30,383 bases of DNA. Origin: JAKAGZ01 sp964412105 (GTDB taxonomy: Bacteria; Bacteroidota; Ignavibacteria; Ignavibacteriales; Ignavibacteriaceae). Where the stretch lies: the NCBI GenBank assembly GCA_964412105.1, contig CAYPNM010000037.1:1-30383 (forward strand), written 5' to 3'. The notes beneath the pieces are model-generated. The model saw only the letters and a program-made list of their open reading frames with translations, was not told the origin of the DNA and made no database searches. How positions within the stretch are numbered: position 1 is the first letter of the stretch; each line of letters begins with the position of its first letter. Shown here piece by piece: positions 14,552 through 23,587 of this stretch. The position numbers were made by a program, and so were the translations under genes.

Positions 14552-16180
14552 TTGAAAGAATACTTAATCCTTCTTTTTAATAAAGCTTCCGAAAGGCTTT
14601 CCTATTTAAAGGAAATCCAAATTGGATTCGAAATCCCTAAATTTGCAGCACATGGCGATCTATCATGTAATGCAGCTATGTTGCTTACAAAACAACTCAA
14701 AAAGAAACCTAGAGATATTGCTCAGGAAATTATTAATTCACTTGAGGTGGACCAGGGTGTGATTGCAAAAGTAGAAATAGCCGGTCCCGGTTTTATAAAT
14801 TTCTTCTTTCAACCTGCATTTATCGTTGAGATAATTAAGGAGATCAGAAAAGAAAAAGATAATTACGGTAAGTCGAATGATTTTAAGGGGAAAAGAGCTA
14901 ATGTGGAATTTGTCTCGGCAAATCCAACCGGGCCTCTGACGGTAGGACATGGAAGAAATGCTGTTTTCGGGGACACAATTGCTAATCTTCTCGAATGGGT
15001 TGGATATGAGGTTGATCGGGAGTATTATTTTAACAACGCGGGTAGGCAAATGCGCATTCTCGGCGATTCAGTAAAATTTCGATACCTTGAATTGCTTGGT
15101 GAAAAAATAGACTTTCCTGAAGATTATTACCAGGGCGGGTATATTAAAGATATTGCTCAAAGTCTTTATAAAGAATATGGTGACAAATTAAAAGACGAAT
15201 CTCCTGAAGGAATTTTCAAAGATAGAGCCGAAATAGAAATTTTTAATGAAATTAAAAAAACTCTTTTGAATCTGGGAATTGTTCACAAAATATTTTATAA
15301 TGAAAATACTCTATATGAAGAGGGAAGGATTCAAAATGTTTTAGAAGAATTTAAACAGAAAAATCTCTCTTACGATAAAGAAGGCGCAACCTGGCTGAAA
15401 TTATCAGAACTTGGAAAGGAACAGGATAAAGTTATTGTAAAATCAAGCGGCGAACCGACTTACAGACTACCGGATATTGCTTATCATGTGACAAAATTTG
15501 AAAGAGGGTATGATCTGATGATCGATTTGTTTGGCTCTGATCATAACGCAACATATCCTGACGTGCTTGCAGGACTTGAAGCTCTTGGTTATGATTCTAA
15601 TAAAGTCAGAGTATTAATTCACCAGTTTGTAACGATACTTGAAAACGGCGAAGTTGTAAAAATGTCAACTCGTAAGGCAAATTATATAACTTTGGATGAA
15701 CTAACTGATCAGGTCGGTGCTGATGTCGTCCGATATTTTTTTAATATGAGAAATATAACAACTCATATGAATTTCGATCTTACCCTGGCTAAGAAGCAAT
15801 CGGATGAAAATCCTGTTTTCTATCTTCAATATGCACATGCCAGGATATGCTCAATTCTAAAAATGGTTGAGAAAGAAAATTTGAGTGCTTCTGAGGAAAA
15901 TCTAAATTTATTAGTCGCTTCTGAAGAACAACAACTGATAAGAAAACTTCATCATTTTAAAAATGAAATATTTTTGAGCGCACATTTCTATGAAACTCAC
16001 CGGGTATGTGCTTATCTGGAGGAACTAGCAGCTGCATTTCATAAATTTTATACTTTCTGTAGAATTATAGGATCAGAGAAAAAATTAGCAGAAGCTAGAA
16101 TTTCACTTGTTGAAGCGACCAAAGTTGTGATCAAAAACGGATTATTCATACTTGGTGTAAGCGCACCTGAAAGAATGTAA
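14552..16180 (+). CDS. argS: arginyl-tRNA synthetase
   Basis: Charges tRNA-Arg with arginine. This class I synthetase has 542 residues, slightly short of the common 550-580 but complete. The N-terminal Add-1 domain is at about 1-100. The HIGH-type motif is NPTGPLTVGHGRNAV (HGRN at 133-136), the KMSK loop is KMSTR (370-374), and the DALR anticodon-binding domain begins around YLQYAHARIC. The start is TTG at 14552, matching the expected N-terminus (MKEYLILLFNKA). It is the last gene of the 12993-16180 group and converges on comF with only 13 bases between stops. The window also carries a tRNA-Arg, but 14 kb away. Confidence 0.97.
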   Translation: MKEYLILLFNKASERLSYLKEIQIGFEIPKFAAHGDLSCNAAMLLTKQLKKKPRDIAQEIINSLEVDQGVIAKVEIAGPGFINFFFQPAFIVEIIKEIRKEKDNYGKSNDFKGKRANVEFVSANPTGPLTVGHGRNAVFGDTIANLLEWVGYEVDREYYFNNAGRQMRILGDSVKFRYLELLGEKIDFPEDYYQGGYIKDIAQSLYKEYGDKLKDESPEGIFKDRAEIEIFNEIKKTLLNLGIVHKIFYNENTLYEEGRIQNVLEEFKQKNLSYDKEGATWLKLSELGKEQDKVIVKSSGEPTYRLPDIAYHVTKFERGYDLMIDLFGSDHNATYPDVLAGLEALGYDSNKVRVLIHQFVTILENGEVVKMSTRKANYITLDELTDQVGADVVRYFFNMRNITTHMNFDLTLAKKQSDENPVFYLQYAHARICSILKMVEKENLSASEENLNLLVASEEQQLIRKLHHFKNEIFLSAHFYETHRVCAYLEELAAAFHKFYTFCRIIGSEKKLAEARISLVEATKVVIKNGLFILGVSAPERM

Positions 16181-16193
16181 TGGTGGTTCTTGT

Positions 16194-16892
16194 CTAATTC
16201 TCAAATGCTGCAATTGCTGCTGAGGCTGCATAAATTCTTTTGGCGCCAGAATTTAGCAGGGCTTTGGCGCACTCATTTGTTGTAGCTCCTGTTGTTATAA
16301 CATCGTCGACAATTAAAATATTTTTCCCGGCAATTGAATTTTTGTTAGTGCTGATTGCAAAAGCTTCAGCCAGGTTTTCTTCCCTTTCCTTCCTGTTGAG
16401 ATTTGTCTGAGATTGAGTGAATTTCTTTCTTTTTATAATTTTCATTTTCAAAGGGACATTAAGTCTGTTGCTTAGACCCTTAGAAATATAAAAAGATTGA
16501 TTATAACCGCGTTCGGCTAATTTTAACATGTGAAGCGGAACAGGAATTATAAAATCAATATCCCATTTTGCTATCTTGTCTCTTTTTAGTTTAGCTAGTT
16601 GCTTCCCAAGGAATATTCCATACAGGAATCTCTTGTTATATTTCAGCTCATGAAGTAGGGTTTGCATATTTTTATCTTTTTCGAAAACAAAAGCTGAAGC
16701 GAGGTCGCTTATATAGCCCTTATGTTTAAAATCTCTTTTATACTCGGTTCTTAATAAATTGTTTTCTGCTACCCTGATCTTCTTAAGACAATTCGAACAA
16801 ATACATTCTTCTTCTGGGGATAATTTTATTTTGCAGCAGGGACAAATTCTTGGAAGGAAGAAATCAAATATATTTGTTAGTAATTTCCCCAT
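16194..16892 (-). CDS. comF: ComF family phosphoribosyltransferase-like protein
   Basis: ComF/GntX family proteins have a zinc-binding N-terminus and a PRTase-like domain, and ComF is needed for single-strand DNA uptake in competent bacteria. Here Cys17, Cys20, Cys32 and Cys35 form the zinc finger (CPCC, CSNC), and the PRPP loop is ILIVDDVITTGAT near the C-terminus. I start at ATG 16892 (232 residues, close to the family norm). It follows AAGGAG, though only two bases separate them, and lies eight bases after the upstream stop. A GTG at 16934 inside the upstream gene would add 14 residues. It is the last gene of the surE operon. No other competence gene is present. Confidence 0.9.
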   Translation of the reverse strand: MGKLLTNIFDFFLPRICPCCKIKLSPEEECICSNCLKKIRVAENNLLRTEYKRDFKHKGYISDLASAFVFEKDKNMQTLLHELKYNKRFLYGIFLGKQLAKLKRDKIAKWDIDFIIPVPLHMLKLAERGYNQSFYISKGLSNRLNVPLKMKIIKRKKFTQSQTNLNRKEREENLAEAFAISTNKNSIAGKNILIVDDVITTGATTNECAKALLNSGAKRIYAASAAIAAFEN

Positions 16893-16900
16893 TGCTCCTT

Positions 16901-19051
16901 TTATAACATTCCGAATCTTTTTCTTAAAAACCACTCAAACCCGAACAATAATATTGCTAATCCCATCAGCCATTCATTTGACCATAGATTAACTTCACTA
17001 GTTTCTATCTTCTCTTTAGAAGAATTATCAGTAATCCTTTTTAAAATCGGGAATAATTGACTATAATTTGAAGGTGTAAAGTACTTCCCTCCCGTTTGTG
17101 TCGATAACGATTTTAAAAATTCATAATTCATTCTTGGACTTACCATTTCAATATCTACTTCTCCGACATTAAAATTACCTGAATCAGTTCCAAGCTTGTT
17201 CCCATTTTGCAGTGCGGTTCCATTGTATGAATAATCTCCTGTTTTATTTGTCTCAAGCGTTCCCTCATATAATCCATTACCAAGAGAATTCATTGTTACA
17301 TTAAAACTCTCATTGCCACTTTTTATCTTCACATTAACTTCAGCATCTGATACCGGATTATATGATTGATCATAAACCTGTGCTGTAAAATCGATATTTT
17401 CTCCGGGTGAATAAATCTTTTTTGCTGTTCTTATTGTTACGAATTTTTGTTTGTCCTTTGTATTCAACCATTTTACACTGTTGAGGATAAAATTGTCGAA
17501 AATATCAGGACTATTTTCAGATGCCAGCAGTTTCCATCTCCAGATGTTAAATGCGAGAACTGCAATTGATTTTTTAGCGCCGAGTTTTCTCGTTAATATA
17601 AGGGGACGGTTTACTGGTACGTTATTTATAATTACTTTTGATAGAATTTCACTTTCGGGTTTAGGTGTCAGCATTCCATCTGGCTGATAAACAGGGGGGA
17701 GGTTATTCCAGGCTGCAATTATGTTTGATGAATTGTTCTGAATTATTGGGTTATTTTCCTGCTCAACCTGGATGTCCGGCTGAATTTCATAAAAGCTTCC
17801 AACTGAAATTTGTGCAACAAAAGGAAGCTCACTCTGCAATTGTCCTAATCTTTGATAATCAATATTGTTGGACAATAAAAAGAACACAGGTTTATCATTC
17901 TGAACAATGGATGTTTGAACTTTTCGAAGAAGTTCATTGGGAGTATCATTTGTTGGAAATCCAAGCAAAAATATCACATTTGCACTATCAATTAATCTAT
18001 CGCGATTATTATTCTCCAGGAATTTATTTTGAGAAAGCTGGGTAATAGAATTGACCACCAGGTTTTGATCTTGAGCTAGGGCATCCTTTATAAAGGTCAA
18101 ATCCGATGATGGAGAACCGCTTATTATCAGTACCTTAATTTTGTTTGATAATACATTAACATAAAATATCTTCTTATTGTTTGCCTTGGTAGATTCACCT
18201 TCAAGAATTGAAACATTAACGGAAAGTTTTTTCTCACCGGCCGTTTGAGGATTATAATTCAAGCTGACGTTCTGCGTTCCGTCGGCGCTAAGCTGTATAT
18301 TCTTCTGATCTTCAGGTTTACTGCCTTCATAGAGGGAAACATTTACTGTTTTACCCCCAAACCCTCGATTGTTGATTGTTGCAAGTACTGTAGTCGGTGT
18401 TCCCGCGTAAATCATTTCATTATAGAGAACATTTTTCAATTCTACATCCTTTTTTCGGGATGAATCGCCGATACCAATGGTGTAAATGGGGATATTTAAC
18501 TTTTTAGCCGTGAAAAGTGGATTTGCCCCATCAGTTATATCACCATCAGAAACAATCGTAATTGATGAAATATTCCTTCCGGTTTTGGCTGCTTCAGAAA
18601 ATATTTCCGAAAAATTTGTAATACCTTCTGAGAAATTAAATTGATTCAGACTGTCATAGCTCACAGGTTTAATTTTTGACCCGAATGAATATATTTCAGA
18701 GCTTTTTAAAATATCATTATTCTTTAATTCATTAAGAAAATTTTTCTCAGTTTCTTCTCTTTTTGTCCCATCTTTAATCTGAATTGATCTTGAGTTATCC
18801 ACGAATATTAGATTGGTAGGCTCAATTATAATTTTTTTTGCGAAAGTTACGATTGGCTCAAATAAGACCAGAAGCAGAATTAATATTGCGAGAGTTCTGA
18901 GTATGATGAGCACTGTTTTTTTTAGCGGTGGAATATCAGGAATGGTAAACCTGTAAACATAAAAAGCGTAAGCCGCTAAAATGATAAAGCCCAAAATCAG
19001 AAATAATGGGCCGGGTGATAATGACAAACTGATTTTATCATAACCAAACAT
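16901..19051 (-). CDS. large membrane protein with VWA and glutamine-amidotransferase-like domains
   Basis: 716 residues. Two N-terminal membrane helices (about 15-33 and 45-68) are followed by a von Willebrand A domain whose metal site DNSRS (85-89, DxSxS) and VSDGDITDG (167-175) are kept. A CARDB/Ig-like segment spans about 215-300, and a glutamine-amidotransferase-like fold from about 305 (KVLIISGSPSSDLTFIKDAL). A second Ig-like segment lies near 545-640, and one C-terminal membrane helix near 692-708. This is the layout of uncharacterised Bacteroidota/Planctomycetes membrane proteins related to BatA/BatB. The function is unknown, perhaps envelope assembly or sensing. Its ATG shares one base with the phzF stop (TAATG), so it is translationally coupled. 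Confidence 0.82.
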   Translation of the reverse strand: MFGYDKISLSLSPGPLFLILGFIILAAYAFYVYRFTIPDIPPLKKTVLIILRTLAILILLLVLFEPIVTFAKKIIIEPTNLIFVDNSRSIQIKDGTKREETEKNFLNELKNNDILKSSEIYSFGSKIKPVSYDSLNQFNFSEGITNFSEIFSEAAKTGRNISSITIVSDGDITDGANPLFTAKKLNIPIYTIGIGDSSRKKDVELKNVLYNEMIYAGTPTTVLATINNRGFGGKTVNVSLYEGSKPEDQKNIQLSADGTQNVSLNYNPQTAGEKKLSVNVSILEGESTKANNKKIFYVNVLSNKIKVLIISGSPSSDLTFIKDALAQDQNLVVNSITQLSQNKFLENNNRDRLIDSANVIFLLGFPTNDTPNELLRKVQTSIVQNDKPVFFLLSNNIDYQRLGQLQSELPFVAQISVGSFYEIQPDIQVEQENNPIIQNNSSNIIAAWNNLPPVYQPDGMLTPKPESEILSKVIINNVPVNRPLILTRKLGAKKSIAVLAFNIWRWKLLASENSPDIFDNFILNSVKWLNTKDKQKFVTIRTAKKIYSPGENIDFTAQVYDQSYNPVSDAEVNVKIKSGNESFNVTMNSLGNGLYEGTLETNKTGDYSYNGTALQNGNKLGTDSGNFNVGEVDIEMVSPRMNYEFLKSLSTQTGGKYFTPSNYSQLFPILKRITDNSSKEKIETSEVNLWSNEWLMGLAILLFGFEWFLRKRFGML

Positions 19052-19914
19052 TAAAAGGTCATTTCTCCTTTTAACATTGTTACGGCGTTTCCTGAAATAT
19101 AAAGCTCTTTCTTTGCACTTGAATATCTGACGCCAACTCTTCCTCTCCTGCCGAGCACGTCGCCCTGTTCAAAAGTATAGTTTAATTCCTGTCCTTCATC
19201 CTTTATAAAGCCTGCTTTGATCAGAACCTGAATAAGCGGGCCATTCATCGAGCCTGTTACAGGATCTTCATCAATTCCATAATATGGAGCAAAAAACCTT
19301 GAATGTGCAAAACTTCCCTTATCCACAGTTTCCAGAGTATAAACAGCTATACATTCTTTGCCGGGACTGTTCAATTTTTTAAGTGCTTTATAGTCCGGTT
19401 TTAATTTATGCAATGCCTTTAATGATTTCATATTGATATAAAGGTAGGAGTTTTCTGCAGTAAGAAACGGAACATTTTCGTCTATATCTGTCTTCTCAAT
19501 CCCGAGACTGTTCAATATTTCCTCATTGCCTTCCTTAAATTCCTTCATTGAGTAAATCGGGATCTGCATAAAATATTTTCCGCTTTCAAAACGGCATTTA
19601 AGAATTCCGGAACGGGTATCGAAAGTCATTTCCTGCCCTTCCTTCAATAATTTGTTTTCATTCAAAAAATGAAGGGAAGCAATAGTAGCGTGGCCGCACA
19701 ATTCAACCTCAACGGCTGGAGTGAACCATCTTAAATGATAATCGGCTTTATCAGATTTTCCAAGAAAAGCTGTTTCGGCAAGATTCATTTCCTTTGCTAT
19801 CAATTGCATTTCTTCGGAGGTTAATCCATCCGCAAAAGTTACTCCTGCAGGATTTCCCTGGAACGGCTTGTCGGTAAAGGCGTCTATTTGGTAAATATTA
19901 ACCTTTTTTCCCAT
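19051..19914 (-). CDS. PhzF-family isomerase
   Basis: 287 residues of the PhzF/diaminopimelate-epimerase fold. Two similar halves start with YQIDAFTDKPFQGNPAGV, with the catalytic acid Glu47 in NLAETAF and the conserved FTPAVEVELCGHATIA, and end with the second-half block DEDPVTGSMNGPL. PhzF isomerises a phenazine precursor, but members without a phenazine cluster, such as this one, have unknown substrates, so no symbol is given. It overlaps surE by 17 bases at its start and the VWA gene by one base at its end. Confidence 0.92.
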   Translation of the reverse strand: MGKKVNIYQIDAFTDKPFQGNPAGVTFADGLTSEEMQLIAKEMNLAETAFLGKSDKADYHLRWFTPAVEVELCGHATIASLHFLNENKLLKEGQEMTFDTRSGILKCRFESGKYFMQIPIYSMKEFKEGNEEILNSLGIEKTDIDENVPFLTAENSYLYINMKSLKALHKLKPDYKALKKLNSPGKECIAVYTLETVDKGSFAHSRFFAPYYGIDEDPVTGSMNGPLIQVLIKAGFIKDEGQELNYTFEQGDVLGRRGRVGVRYSSAKKELYISGNAVTMLKGEMTF

Positions 19915-20677
19915 TGAGCAGATCCTCTATTTTCCACGATTTCATCTTATTATATGTTTCATAATCCGTAAGATCGAAATGTATCGGTGTAACCGAGACA
20001 TAATTTTTTCTGATTGCTGCCTGGTCAATCTCGATTTCTTTATCCACTTCCAGCAGTTTTCCTGTCAGCCAGTAATAATCTTTGCCGTAAGGGTCCTGTC
20101 TTTTTTCGTAAATGTCATCCCATTTCGATTTACCCTGTCTTGTAAGCTTGATTCCCGCAATATCCTTTTCAGGAACGTCCGGCACATTTACATTTAACAA
20201 GGTTCCAAGTGGAATGTATTTTCCGGCAATCTCTTTTGCCAGAAGTTTTGCAATTTTTGCCGCAAACATAAAATCTGTTACTTCGTGATTTGTAACTGAG
20301 ATTGCTATTGAAGGGACGTCCATAATTGCAGCCTCGCGCGCGGCAGAAACTGTGCCTGAGTATATAATATTTATAGCCGTGTTTGATCCGTGATTTATTC
20401 CCGAAACAACAAGATCCGGCGGTTCATTCATTAAATTTCGGATACCGATTTTTACGCAATCGGCAGGGGTTCCGTCAACGGCATAGCCGAAAAATTCTCC
20501 GTTATTAAAATGCTTGGTAACGCGCAAAGGGTAATGCATCGTAATTGCGTGCCCTATTGCACTCTGTTCGGTGAGTGGTGCAACTACTGTAACTTCTGCA
20601 ATTTCACTTAATGATTGAGTCAGTGTAAATATACCCGGTGAGCCTATTCCATCATCGTTGCAAACTAATATTCGCAA
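19898..20677 (-). CDS. surE: 5'/3'-nucleotidase SurE
   Basis: SurE is a stationary-phase, metal-dependent nucleoside monophosphate phosphatase. The 259 residues are normal length. The metal ligands are in place: Asp8 and Asp9 of NDDG, Ser39 (TEQSAIGHAIT) and Asn95 in SGINHGSN. GTPADCVKIG is also typical. The start is TTG (20677-20675 on the minus strand), with AAGGA six bases upstream and the expected N-terminus MRILVCNDDG. It heads the surE-phzF-VWA-comF operon and is divergent from pgeF. Its neighbours hint at nucleotide recycling, but the operon mix is otherwise unexplained. Confidence 0.96.
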   Translation of the reverse strand: MRILVCNDDGIGSPGIFTLTQSLSEIAEVTVVAPLTEQSAIGHAITMHYPLRVTKHFNNGEFFGYAVDGTPADCVKIGIRNLMNEPPDLVVSGINHGSNTAINIIYSGTVSAAREAAIMDVPSIAISVTNHEVTDFMFAAKIAKLLAKEIAGKYIPLGTLLNVNVPDVPEKDIAGIKLTRQGKSKWDDIYEKRQDPYGKDYYWLTGKLLEVDKEIEIDQAAIRKNYVSVTPIHFDLTDYETYNKMKSWKIEDLLNGKKG

Positions 20678-20709
20678 AGTTATTCCTTAATTTTTATCAT
20701 TTGAAACAA

Positions 20710-20740
20710 ATAATATACTATTAAATGGTTATAGTCTCAA
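20710..20740 (-). promoter_or_regulatory. candidate surE-operon promoter
   Basis: On the minus strand, TTG (20740-20738), a 20-base spacer and TATATTAT (20717-20710), a 6 of 8 match to TAnnTTTG. It lies in the 165-base divergent spacer shared with pgeF. Weak match, supported mainly by position and spacing. Confidence 0.3.
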
Positions 20741-20842
20741 TTTAGTTAGTATTCATGCTAAATGGTTAATTCATGGTTTTCGTTTAATCATTATTAAAAT
20801 AAAAATGCTTAAATTGCCACATTCCCTTAAGGTCTTAATTTT

Positions 20843-21577
20843 ATGAAGGTTATACACTCAGAATTATTTCAAAAATATCCTGAAATAAATTTTGCTTTCA
20901 GTACTAAAATAGGTTTGAACAGGGAAGCTCCATATTATTTTAACCTATCTTTATCAGTCGCAGACAATGAGGAAAATGTAAAAGAAAACAGGAAAGCTTT
21001 TTTTGGTGGATTTGGGCTAATTGAAGAAAATGTCGCAATTCAAAAACAAATTCACAGCGATATTGTGAGTTATGTAACAACTGGTGGGATTATAGGCAAA
21101 AGCGACGCAACGATTACTGACAAGAAAAATCTCGGACTTGCAATAGGAGTTGCAGACTGCACGCCGATATTTATTTATAATCCCGAGAATAAAGTCATTG
21201 CTGCTGTACATTCCGGCTGGAGGGGAACCGCCAAAAGAATACTTGAAAAAGCAGTTCTAAAGTTGAAAAGCGACTACAATTCAAAGCCTGAAAAACTCGT
21301 TGCTTACATTGGCCCTTCCATTTCACAGAAAAATTATGAGGTGGGAAAGGAAGTCGCCGATTTGTTTGACGATAAATACAAAATACAAAGGGATGGAAAA
21401 TATTTACTTGATGTAGCCACCGTAAATTATGATATGCTGATAAATTCAGGTTTGATGAAAGAAAATATTGAGAAATCAAATCTGTGCACTTACGAAGAGA
21501 AAAACTTGCTTCATTCCTATAGGAGAGATGGTAAAAAATCTGGCAGGTCAATGGGTATCATCGTTATAAGAGATTAA
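20843..21577 (+). CDS. pgeF: peptidoglycan editing factor/purine nucleoside phosphorylase PgeF (laccase-domain family)
   Basis: 244 residues of the YfiH/YlmD family, cytosolic zinc proteins described as purine nucleoside phosphorylases/adenosine deaminases and in E. coli as PgeF. The zinc ligands are present: His71 (KQIHSDIV), Cys106 (GVADCTPI) and His123 (AAVHSGWRGTAKRIL), plus AYIGPSISQKNYEV and the C-terminal RRDGKKSGRSMGIIVIRD. The last 48 bases occur again after the run of Ns as part of a 55-base repeat; this is an assembly overlap, not a second gene copy. The EamA gene begins directly after the stop (TAAATG). Confidence 0.95.
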   Translation: MKVIHSELFQKYPEINFAFSTKIGLNREAPYYFNLSLSVADNEENVKENRKAFFGGFGLIEENVAIQKQIHSDIVSYVTTGGIIGKSDATITDKKNLGLAIGVADCTPIFIYNPENKVIAAVHSGWRGTAKRILEKAVLKLKSDYNSKPEKLVAYIGPSISQKNYEVGKEVADLFDDKYKIQRDGKYLLDVATVNYDMLINSGLMKENIEKSNLCTYEEKNLLHSYRRDGKKSGRSMGIIVIRD

Positions 21578-21584
21578 ATGCAGA

Positions 21585-21684
21585 NNNNNNNNNNNNNNNN
21601 NNNNNNNNNNNNNNNNNNNNNNNNNNNNNNNNNNNNNNNNNNNNNNNNNNNNNNNNNNNNNNNNNNNNNNNNNNNNNNNNNNNN
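21585..21684. other. 100-N scaffold gap that is an assembly artefact
   Basis: Exactly 100 Ns, the usual placeholder for a gap of unknown size. The 55 bases on its left (21530-21584) are identical to the 55 on its right (21685-21739). The two contigs therefore overlap and no real sequence is missing; collapsing removes 155 bases. Confidence 0.93.
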
Positions 21685-21732
21685 GGTAAAAAATCTGGCA
21701 GGTCAATGGGTATCATCGTTATAAGAGATTAA

Positions 21733-22656
21733 ATGCAGAAGGATACAATAAAGATAATTTTGGTTTATGCGCTTGCCTGCCTTATCTGGGGCTCCACCTG
21801 GATGGCAATCAGGGTGGGGCTTGATTCCCTGACACCGTTTATTTCTGTCGGTCTGCGCTTCTCATTTGCTGCACTTTTTATCTTAATATTTATGAAAATT
21901 AAAGGGATGAAAATCCAAATGGACAAACTTTCGATAAAGCTTTATCTCCAGATGGCGTTTTTCTCTTTTGTTATTCCATATGGACTAGTTTATTGGGGTG
22001 AACAGTATATCCCATCGGGTTTAGCTTCAGTCCTTTTTGCGATTAATCCATTTTTTGTAACTATCTTTTCATTTTACATGTTATCGCAGGAAAAAATTAC
22101 TTCTTACAAAATAATCGGCATGATTGTCGGCTTCATTGGTATAGTAGTTATCTTTTCAGAGGATATTACAAATACTGCCGGCTTCTTTATTTGGGGAATG
22201 GTTGCAGTTGTTCTGAGCGCATTAATACAGGGATGGATACAGGTAGTTGTTAAAAAATACGGGCAGCATCTCCATTCATTTACTATGAATTATTATCCCA
22301 TGCTGATTGCTGGAATCAGCATGTTGATTATTGGTCTTTTCACCGAAAATCTTGATTACATTAAATTTGATTCAAAAGCGATTCTTTCAGTATTGTATCT
22401 TGCATTTTTTGGAAGTATGATAGTCTTTACCTGCTGGTACTGGTTGCTTAAAAGGGTTAATGTAATAGTTTTATCACTTATTACTTTTATTACCCCTGTA
22501 ATTGCATTAATTTTGGGTATTATTTTATTAAAAGAAGTTTTTACAGTCACTGATATTTTCGGAAGTTTTCTTGTCCTTGTAGGCCTTATAATTGCAACAC
22601 TGGGAAATGTTAAATCTTTTAAGAATATTAAGTTTTTGAAAAAGCAGCCTGTTTAA
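21733..22656 (+). CDS. EamA/DMT-family transporter
   Basis: 307 residues with about ten membrane helices in two homologous halves, the layout of drug/metabolite (EamA) exporters. The first half shows the typical IWGSTWMAIRVGL, and PSGLASVLFAINPFFVTIFS marks the second-helix hairpin of the family. The substrate cannot be told; members export amino acids, metabolites or drugs. The ATG lies directly behind the pgeF stop once the assembly gap is closed, so the two genes form one unit. folB follows after 23 bases. Confidence 0.9.
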   Translation: MQKDTIKIILVYALACLIWGSTWMAIRVGLDSLTPFISVGLRFSFAALFILIFMKIKGMKIQMDKLSIKLYLQMAFFSFVIPYGLVYWGEQYIPSGLASVLFAINPFFVTIFSFYMLSQEKITSYKIIGMIVGFIGIVVIFSEDITNTAGFFIWGMVAVVLSALIQGWIQVVVKKYGQHLHSFTMNYYPMLIAGISMLIIGLFTENLDYIKFDSKAILSVLYLAFFGSMIVFTCWYWLLKRVNVIVLSLITFITPVIALILGIILLKEVFTVTDIFGSFLVLVGLIIATLGNVKSFKNIKFLKKQPV

Positions 22657-22679
22657 TTATTATCTAAACTGGAATTGAA

Positions 22680-23051
22680 ATGCAGAATATTATAAGAATT
22701 AAAAATGCGACTTTTTATGGATATCACGGAGTCCTTTCCGAAGAACAAAGTGTTGGGGGTAAGTTTGAAGCTGATGTTGATATCTACACTAACTTTTCGG
22801 AAGCCGCGAAGAAAGATAGTTTAAAACAAACCATCAATTATCAAAAAGTCTATTCATTTATGTATAAACTGGCGCTTGAAAAAAAATATTATCTGATTGA
22901 AGCTCTGGCAACAAATATCGCCGATGAATTAATGAAAAAATTTGTTCAGATCGATAAAATTGCTGTCAGAGTCAGAAAACATAATCCGCCAATGGGTGGA
23001 GTAGTTGATAGTGTTGAAGTTGAAGTTATTAAGATCCGTGACGAATTATAA
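22680..23051 (+). CDS. folB: dihydroneopterin aldolase
   Basis: Cleaves dihydroneopterin to 6-hydroxymethyl-dihydropterin in folate synthesis; FolB works as an octamer. The 123 residues show the family pattern: FYGYHGVLSEEQSVGGKFEADV with Glu22, Tyr54 in TINYQKV, Glu74 in YLIEALA and the catalytic Lys100 in VRVRKHNPPMGGVVDSV. The folK gene begins on the next base after the stop, so the two consecutive pathway enzymes are coupled. Confidence 0.95.
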   Translation: MQNIIRIKNATFYGYHGVLSEEQSVGGKFEADVDIYTNFSEAAKKDSLKQTINYQKVYSFMYKLALEKKYYLIEALATNIADELMKKFVQIDKIAVRVRKHNPPMGGVVDSVEVEVIKIRDEL

Positions 23052-23570
23052 TTGGTTGTGAAAGAGTTAAATTGGAATATTGCTTATATAGGGTTTGGTT
23101 CGAATATAAATGACAGACTTGGGTATATAAGAAGCGCGTCCTCCGAAATCAGTAAAAATGAACATTGCAAAATCATAAAGTTTTCCTCCATTTATGAAAC
23201 AAAACCCTACGGTGAAAAAAAACAGCCAAATTTTTTAAATGCTGTCGCCAAAATAGAAACCAGCCTGTCTGTGCAAGACCTATTTAGATTTATCAAAAAT
23301 GTTGAAAAAAAGCTCGGAAGAAAGGAAACTTATAAATGGGGACCGCGCGAGATCGACCTCGATCTCCTTTTTTATAACGATATTGTATTTTCAGACGAAA
23401 ATCTTACAATTCCGCATCCCGGTATTCCGAATAGGGATTTTGTGCTGACTCCTTTGGCAGAGATTGAACCTGTGTTTTTTCATCCTGTTTTAAAGCAAAA
23501 AATTTCGGATATTTATATTTCGGAATCTGAAAGAAATATAATCAAAGTTAGTAATCAGGACATTCTTTAA
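23052..23570 (+). CDS. folK: HPPK, 2-amino-4-hydroxy-6-hydroxymethyldihydropteridine diphosphokinase
   Basis: Pyrophosphorylates the FolB product before dihydropteroate synthase. The 172 residues carry GFGSNINDRLG, YETKPYGEKKQPNFLNAV and the signature WGPREIDLDLLFYND, with Asp102 and Asp104 binding the magnesium, then HPGIPNRDFVLTPLAEI. The start is uncertain: TTG 23052 directly after the folB stop, or GTG 23058 two codons later; neither has a clear Shine-Dalgarno, which suits re-initiation. The deoxynucleoside kinase follows after 17 bases, a pairing seen repeatedly in Bacteroidota/Chlorobi. Confidence 0.95.
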   Translation: MVVKELNWNIAYIGFGSNINDRLGYIRSASSEISKNEHCKIIKFSSIYETKPYGEKKQPNFLNAVAKIETSLSVQDLFRFIKNVEKKLGRKETYKWGPREIDLDLLFYNDIVFSDENLTIPHPGIPNRDFVLTPLAEIEPVFFHPVLKQKISDIYISESERNIIKVSNQDIL

Positions 23571-23587
23571 TAAACCAGGGACTGGTA

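Noticed and set aside
14552..16180. T-box or other leader control of argS
   Set aside because: Only 18 bases separate rsfS and argS, far too short for a T-box leader.
19051..19914. Phenazine biosynthesis from the PhzF homologue
   Set aside because: No other phz gene is nearby; lone PhzF-family proteins are widespread and of unknown substrate.
21530..21739. 55-base direct repeat as an attachment site or duplicated pgeF end
   Set aside because: Both copies sit exactly at contig ends flanking a 100-N placeholder; assembly overlap explains it fully.
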